Of a stretch of DNA of 64,000 nt, positions 19,801 through 28,800 are shown one piece after another. The translations under genes were made by a program, and so were the position numbers. The notes under the pieces were generated by a model. That model searched no databases and was not told the DNA's origin. It saw only the letters and a list, made by a program, of their open reading frames with translations. The stretch's first letter is position 1. Each line of letters opens with the position of its first letter. The DNA comes from Gimesia alba (GTDB lineage: Bacteria; Planctomycetota; Planctomycetia; Planctomycetales; Planctomycetaceae): positions 868,001 through 932,000 of the forward strand of contig NZ_CP036269.1 of NCBI RefSeq assembly GCF_007744675.1, written 5' to 3'.

Positions 19801-22800
19801 GAGGTCGACACCATTTACATCATTGTCTGGAGGCAAAGTGATTGTAGCAACGGGGCCGACAAAATCTGCTCGTTCAATGGCACCACGATCTTTAAAGACG
19901 TTTGATCCCAGACCGGGAGGCGGAGATTGTGTTGGGTCATCGACACGCAACTGACCAAAGGCATCATAGCTGGGAGCAAAGATGTCAGAAGGAGGGATTC
20001 CGATGGCATTTTTCACTGCGGCATAGAGTGGACGATCCGCCAACCGGTTCAGTGAACTGTCGATCGCTTTCGAATTATCTGCGAGGTAGAAGTTCCCCGC
20101 CGCCGCATCAACAAACAGGGCTTCGAAACTTTCGACCTGAATCATTCTTGTCCCTTCGGTACCATTGCTTGTGTTTTCGTGGAACAAGTTCGCAACGACG
20201 ACCGTATTCGTAAAGATGGGGTCAACGACGATCCCGCCAACAGTATTGGAAATAATATTGTTCACAATCGTCGGGCTGACGCGACCGGTGACCGTGATTC
20301 CCTCTAATGCATCGTAAATAGTGTTGTTAACGACTTTGACCAGAGGGGAAACACTTTCCGGTGAAATGATATCACCTTGGATCGCAACTCCCGAGAATGT
20401 CGTACTGACAATCAGGTTATTCTGAATGACGGCACCGGGGGCAATCTGTTGTGTATTGAGAGTCGGGAGAACTTTCGTTCCTCCCTGGTGTGGGAACTCT
20501 CCATCAGCAGCATCACCGCGAACCGTTTGAACTCTAATGCCGTAGGTTGAATCATGAATTTGATTGCTTTCGACCAGAATGATTCCCTGTTCACGGCGGA
20601 AGTTGTCATCGCCGAGTAGACCATCTTCTTCAACAAGACGGTCATTGGTATCGAACACTTGTGCGATTGCAATAAGAGGGTCAGTAGGACTGATCAGAAC
20701 GGCATACTCTGAAGCGCGGCGGATTTCCAGGTTGTAACTGCCCGTCACAATCGTGCCAGCGACACCATCCGGCTCACTATTGCCAGGGATTTCTTCGTAG
20801 ACATCAATGAAAGTATCCACACCCGCATCGGCGTTAGTCACCATCTCACCACGTTCGGCAGAACCAATGATGATATCGTCGATATAGAACCCTTCACCGG
20901 TATTATTTTGACCTCGACGATTTGTATCGAAGGCGCTGTCTACATTTCCAAAAACATCACTTTCAACGGCATTACCGCCGTGAGTATCAACCGTACCTGC
21001 AGTGCTGTAGTCAAAGCGGAGCATGAGATCGTTTTCACCAGCAAATTCTGATAGGTCGATGCGAGCCTGCCTCCAGACGCCCGTATTATCGAATAGCTCC
21101 TGTACAAACTCGCGACCATTGTCATCACTATTTGTGTTTTCAGCCGCAGTATGCGTGATATAAGTCGGCAACTCCCAGTCATTCGCAGAATTTGATTTGG
21201 TCGAGTTATTAGTCGCCACCAGAATCCATGTTGTGCCGCCGTCGGTTGAAATGAAGGCACGCGCGCTGTCTCGCATTTCAACATTGTTTGCGGAATCCGT
21301 ATTTTCTGTTTCCAGGAAATAGCTGAAATACAGTGTCGGGGCGTCTTTTTCCTGGTAGCCATCCAGACTGAAGGAATTGGTCGTCAAACTTCCCAACGCA
21401 CCACCAGGCAAGTTGACATTATTGCCAATCGAGGAATTGTTCGTCAGGTCGCGCAGAAAATCGTTGTTGAAAATTCCGTACTGTGAATTATCGGCACCAG
21501 GAGTGTAAGTTAAATAACTGTTTTGAGTGGATGTTCCCGGCTGATGGAACTGTTCCAGACCAAAGTAGAAACTGATGGCACCATCGGCTTGATCGAAGTC
21601 GCTGTTGGAATTGGATTTGTCCAGAGTGAGATCAACTTCACTCGGCACACGGCTGTTATCGGGGGCAGCATTGATACCATGACCAGCGGTCGTTCCCTGC
21701 CGTTGTGTTGTATGCCAGAGGTTGAAGTCCAGGGGGGAGAAGGCAATACCAGTGCTCGCGATATTGGCATCAACGGAATCGTCTCCACCGCCGCTACCAT
21801 CATCGGCGACTCCTGTGCCGAATACTCCCTGGAGAGTTCCCGTACTGTCAAAGGCTACCAACTCTCCGGTGGACGTTGTGGCAAAGACATAATTGCTATA
21901 AGCAGATTCATAAAGGTTTTGTGGACCTAAGGCGGCTCCAGTGAAATTCATCCCAGCATGCGTGTTCTGTATGGTCAGAGCCGAGCCATCATTAATCGAT
22001 ACATCAATATTGACGATATTTCCTGTACTGGTTACGCCAACCAGTGGTGTAGTTCCACCAACAGGGTTTGTATCAACGTTAAAGTCATTAAAGGCGATCC
22101 CCTGAATGGTTCCCAAGGCATTAAAATCGGGAGTTCCAGTAGCACCACCAGTCACAAGGGTGTCGCCATTAAAAGCCTGGTAACCATTGGTAGCAGCAGT
22201 TCCAATCATACCTGCTTTAACAAGCTGGCTAGCGGTAGCATGATCATTGATGGCATCAACGATTTCGCCCAAATTCCAGGCATTTGCTCCCGAATTACGA
22301 TTGTCCAGACTGATTGTGATGGTTCCACCGGCAACATCAATGCGATCTGCGGCGGCATGTTCTGCGAAAGTAACAGTAATTCCATTTCCCGCAGTACCTG
22401 GAACAACAGACTGGATATAGAGACCACCAGTTCGGGGTGTTCCGGCAGTATCACTTTGTTGTAGATAATCAGCTGCTGTAGTCGCATTGTTATCTGCAAG
22501 GTAGCCTCGGAATCCATTTTGGACGATGCCATTATTATTGACTTCAAAATTACCGATGATCGCGCCATTATCCGGGTCGGCTTCATACAGTTTTTGGAAA
22601 TTGACTGTATTTCCATTGTTGTCGCGTCCCGTTTCGGAAACTACATAATACAGTTCGTATATCGGAACGTTATTATCCGTATCAAAACCAACACGGGCAA
22701 ATGTCATCGCCTGAATGCTTGCAGTGGTGTTGTCTGTCGCTCTGTCATTAAACAGATTCAGATGTGTGCGCAAATTATTTAATGACGTGCCCAGGTTGTT

Positions 22801-25800
22801 TAAAGCATTTGTAAATCCTGCGGGAATGGTTTGATTCCCGGCAATGATCGGAATATTAGTTGTTCCTTGAACTGTCATGTTAGTTGTCGGATCGTTTCCG
22901 GCAATTCCGGCAGTGTCGATCTCGATAAACTGGTTTTCAGCAATACCAAACAATCGACCATCAGATCGCATGACGATATCTGTTACTCGGTTGTTTGTGT
23001 TGATACCGTTGATGTCTCCTACATCGGTTTCGTAGTCACCGAATTGTGGATCAATGGTGGAAAGGTTGAGCCCGTTAGTGGTGAAGAGAACGACGTCCGA
23101 CAGATTGAAATCAGTAACGTGGGTGTCGATACCAGTTTCTGGTGCAGTTGGATCTGTGATGTCAAACAGAGCGCCATCGGGTTCGATATCGACGCCGTTG
23201 GATGAGTAGCCTTGTGATCCGATGTGATCTTCAATGACTCGTTGTAGTGAGTTGATTGGTTCAAGGCGTACCAGGGCATTAGCGGTAGAGCCATCATAGG
23301 TTGACTGCAAGGCACTGGCAAGATGTGTGTGTGCGGTCACAGCAACATAATAGGTAGCCGCCTCGGCCATATGCACAGAGCCGATGTAGGGATCGAGTGT
23401 GCCGAAGGAACCACGGGTGAGATCATCTGCGTCGGCGCCTTCCCCTGCACCCGGCTGGTCATCTTCGACATTTGATTCACGGCTGACAAAAATGAGTCGT
23501 CCTTGGGAGTCAAAGACGGACAGAGTCGTATCGGCACGACCTAATCCATCAGCATAGTCGATGTCGAAGATGGTCGCCCAGGTTTTGCCGCCCGCATTCA
23601 CTCCACCGATCGATTGAATATCTTCAATGGTCAATTCAAACTGATAAAAATCGATATCGCCATCCGTCAGATCTCCACTGACACCGATTGTGTTACGCTC
23701 ACTGGTTAATAGATTACCCAGGACTTGTGCATTACCGCGCGTGTCATTGTTATCATTTGATTCAACGGTTTCATTGATCAGAGGGGAGTGTGCGGGGAGA
23801 CCAGCAAGATAAATCGCATCTGTGGCATAGCGTATATCCGCATGGCGGACCGTGGAGCCTGGTTCTTCATCGACTTGTCTGAGACGAATTTGAAGTTGAT
23901 ATTCTCCATTGGATTCACCAGCATCCACGTTTGATAAATCACTTGAAGCACTTCGTACTCTGACAAAGTAGGTTGTCAGGATACCGTTAAAGCCGGGAAG
24001 TACGACACGCATACCCGCGTCATTCGGGTTGCTGGAGTAGAAATCTCCCCCGAAGTTCGGGTTCTCAATCAAAGGAAGCGGGTTTGTCAGCAGACCGGTT
24101 GAACCTGTGGGGTAGACTGCATCGGTGTTGTTTGTAGCGATGGCCAAAACACGTCCCAGTGGGTCCAGAAGTTCGATGACGGTGTCGAGGGCAAGCCCTG
24201 TACGATCGATGTCGATCCAAACTTCCGTACCTGCCTCGGCATTGAAACTGTAAATATCAGTATCCGTGGAATCATTGGCTGCAATCGAACCATGCACTTC
24301 AAAGCCAAGGCGGCGGTTTTCATCGCCGCTCTGCTCATCTGGTGCTAATTCTCCCAGGAACTGTGCCTGACGAATAATTCCATTCACATTGCCTTCTGAA
24401 TCAAGTACTGTCAGTTCATTTTCGTCGTAGAGGGCAACGTTCCGATCGTGGCTGAATTCCAGAAATTGGAGCCCGGTCCAGTCGCCCGCTGCCGGTGCCG
24501 TCAAAGATCCGGTTACGGTATCGGTGACGGTAAACCCATCAACGCCGATTCCCGAACCAATGGTATCATCATTGATGGAAGTTAATACAACCGGGTTTTG
24601 AGGGTCCCCAATGATCTGAACAATACCGCCGATGCGATCGTTGATGTCTAAGCCATGACCTGTCGCAGTGAAGCCCGCATTAGCACCAAATTTGACAACG
24701 AGACTGGCTTCAGTCGAGCTCTGCAATCTTAAACCACCATAGGTGTGGAAATTGTCGACGGTAATCGTATCAAAAACAACATGGTCGATATCGATATCAT
24801 CCCAGACCGATTCAACGGTCAGGACTTCTCCGCGAACGACCATTCCGAGGATGCTGTCCCTCTCATTATCGGGGCGGTTTTCCTCAAAACGATTCAGTCG
24901 AACCAGAGGGCCTGAATTTCCTGCTAGTTCGTCAAACGAATCAACAACTCCTGTTGAGCGACCATAATCAGTAACAATATTCGATTTGAGGGAATTGGCG
25001 TTGATGTCGATCACGCTGCCGTTGTTATTGACGAACGAATTGTTCACAATAATGGGCTGCGCACCGCGTACAAAAATGGTAGTGGCCTCATTCCGTCCGA
25101 GATTATTACGGTTGGTTGTTGATGCACCGCTATCATTATTTTCAAACAGCGTATTCGTGATCCGCAGATCGGCTTGATGTACCTCGATTGCGTTGAATGA
25201 ATCGGAAAAACCTTCGATGGGGACAACGCCGCCGGCATAAGCGATCACGGCGTGATCAATGGAACCGTGTGACGTCTGATTGAGAATAATTCCGCCCCAA
25301 TCACCGTACATGGCTTCTCGTTCAGCGTCTCCTTCAATGTCGTTATTCGTGGTGTCGAATGTGCCACCAGCGCCATAGCGATCATCGAAAATCGAAGTAA
25401 AGATGATCGGTGATTCTTCAGTACCTTCCGCAATGAAGCCTGCATTTCCGCGTCCTGTCTGGATTCGCGATCCACCCAGTTTGACAATCAAGCCGGGGTC
25501 GAAGCGGACGCTACCACTGTAGCGCGCTTCCAGTCCCGATCCCATATCAACGGGGCCACCGCTCCCGGCATCGATAAAGAGGTTTTCCGTAATGATGTGC
25601 ACGATATCATAGTCGTCAAACCGTGCAGTCACTTCAACCTTGTCAATTTCCTGACCAAACAGAGTTTCCGTTCGAATGAACAACCCGTTGAGCGAATTAT
25701 TGACGATGGTGTTTCCATAGATATCGAGGCCAATTCGCTTTAACGTCTGATCATGATTATAATTCCCAGCGCCATCGATGATAGTTTCATCAAAGCTGTC

Positions 25801-28800
25801 TGGGTCAGCTGAAATAGCGGCATTTGCACTGTAGGAGATGGTGTTATAAGCCAGGGTCGGTCGCGTACCATCGACATGAATTGGTGCAAATGTCTGGAGC
25901 ACTGAGTCGACATAAACCTGCCCCCCCCCATAACTAATATCCGCATTGGCAACATAGTTCAGGAAGACTTTATTTTCTTCGTAATCTGAATCTGCACGGA
26001 AGATAATTCCGCCCCAGTCACCAGCGTTAGCACCATCAGAAGGGCCATCATCGTCTCCGCCAATAGCGTCATTTCCATACGAGGTCAAAACAACCTGGGC
26101 ATCGGGGGTGCCTAAAACTTGCAAAGCCGCATTTCCACGATCTTCCAGAACTGAGGAGCTACCGACATCAATCACCGTGTTCTGCAGCTTAATCACGGCA
26201 CCCTGGTCGATAATCATCGTAACGCCCTGTGGTACAACGATTGATTCTCCATCTTCCAGAGGGGTGAAGTTATCATCGTATCCGATCAGGTAGTTATAGC
26301 TGTCATCCGTTGTTCGCAGGTCGCCGTCTTCACCACCATTCCCCAGAATGCGAATGACCTCTGTGGTGCCGGTGACATTATTAAGTGCTTCAGCAATGTT
26401 GGAATAAGCATTACCCAATGTTCCGTCGCCCCCAGGAGCATTGGTTTTATCCACGTAGATCGTATTTGATGGATCGCTGGCAACGAACCAGAAGTCGTAG
26501 GCTCCCCCGGGAGTGCCATCAGAGTCGCCGTCAAACTGCGTCCCTGACTCATCCAGAAGGACTTCAATGTTGGCAGGATCAATATCATCGTCTACCGGGT
26601 CCGGCGAGAAATTCAAACGTAGTTCGTAGTGACCATCGGTGGTTCCATTATCGCCCGAATTTTCGACCTCAGGATTATAGTCCAGGTTTCCAGTGCTGGT
26701 GATGCCGATGAAATACGTTCCTTCGGCCAATGTCAGTTCCAGGAAAGAGTCGTTACTGAAGTAATCATCATTGCGGGCAATGACATTGTGATTTTCATCG
26801 AACAGTGTGAGTGCGCTGTTCAGCAGACTTACGTTATCAAGGCGTTCAGCGAATACTTCGGCACGAAACGTTCCTGATTCATCGAGATGGAATTGATACA
26901 GGTCGATATCGTTGGCATCAGCGCGGTAGAGTCTTTGCAGGTGAGCAAGATCATGGTCACCAGGAAAAACGGTCTGGTCACTGTCTTGAGGCAAGGGATC
27001 TCCCATGATCGAAGGAATATCATAGGAATGCCCTAAACCAAGTGAGTGTCCGATTTCATGGAAGGCAACATTCATCCAGGAACCGCCATAGACGTCGTCT
27101 TCAGGGGTTGTAAAGTCGGTCGAATCCATGATTACCAAGGGGCCTGTCGAGACACCGGCTACGCCACCGGGACCAACGGGAAGCCCTGGATTGGCAACAC
27201 GCAGGTCACCCGTAACGATGGTGATTCCCTGGTCAGCGGATTCAATAAATTCAACGCCCAGGTAGTACGCATAAATTTCAAAAATTTCACGCGTCCGTTG
27301 TTTTTGTTCTTCTGTAATGGCGTTGTGAACAGGGTTCCCCTGAACGTCAAAGCCGGAGCCATAACTGTCTTGGAAGTTATAGCCAATGACCGAAATCGAC
27401 CCACCGACAACGGGATTGGTTCCACTGCTGCCTACATGAGAATCGAGAGTCGCAGGCAGTTGACGGTGACCCGGTTCGTCCGTTCCACCAGGCAGAGGAG
27501 GTAAGCCGATTCCCTGTGGTTGAATTTCTGAGGTGATGACAAATTCTTCAGTGCCTGCGTCCCATGTGACACTGCCGCTAGCAGTCAGATCAGTCGCGTT
27601 ATCAAACGCTGAATTCTGGTCGGGCAGGTTTTCGACTCGCAAGAGCAGATTGTGACCATTGTCAAAGAAGTAAGGTGTATTTCCCGTTCCAATGGCCAGA
27701 CTAGTGGGAGAATTCAGGTCAGCGGTCGCAGCTGGCTCACCATCTGAAACCGATCCACCACCACCGTCGCCTGTTATGACTTCTACAAATCGCTCAGCAG
27801 GATTTGCATAGGGATTAAATCTGACGATGTAGCCATTCGAGTCTGAATAATTCAGAAACCCATCCGCATCAAAAGCCATATCCGTAAGGTTTGACAGGTC
27901 CAGGTCAGTTGAAAGTGTATTCACAATCGTGGGGTCAGTTACAGCTCCGTCGCCTGCAATCGTGATAAATCCACCGGTCGTTGTATCTATTTGAACGATT
28001 TGTGTATTCAGAAAAGGTATTGCCACCGCTGCATATAAGTTTCCTAAAGCATCGACTTCTAAATCAATGATATCAGCGGTAATTAAAAAAGGTGATGTTG
28101 CGAGAACCGTACTAGCAGCTCCTAAAATTAAACCAGAATTTGCATCAATCAATATGAGCGAATTTAAACCGGAATCATGGAAATAAACATTTCCATCACC
28201 GTCAACCGTCAATTGCGCAGGGGTATCTAACTGCAGGTCTGTGGGTACGTCGCCAAGATCGGGAGTGGCATCAATTCCCCCTCCCGCGAGAACGGTGACC
28301 AGCTGTGTGACACTATCAATTTTTAAAACGTAGCCGCCATCAACGTAGCCCCCAACAGTGAGATACAGGTTCCCGTCGACATCCAAAGCCAGGTCTTGCG
28401 GACCCATTAACTGTAACTCGCTTGCCAGGACATTGTCAGCGGGAGTCTCTGTTCCATCGGTTCCTGCGATGATCGTGATTTCATTTGTCTGATGATCAAC
28501 GCGTAGGATACGAATGGTGCCATCAGAGGAGTCGGTGTGGACAAAGTAGTAGTTGCCGGCACCATCGATCACCAGATTGGATGGGTCATTCAAAATCAGG
28601 TCAGTAATTAACATTCCGTTTGCAGGGGTTACCATTCCGCCAGCACCTGCGAGGATTGTGATGGTTTCGCTATCAGCGGTGGTGTAGTTTTCCGTTGTGA
28701 TTTCATCGGGAGTATTTGAGACTCCGACACGCAAACGGTACTGCTGCCCTGGAGTTAAAGGGTTAGCAAATTCGAGAACGGTGACATCGGAAAGGGGATC

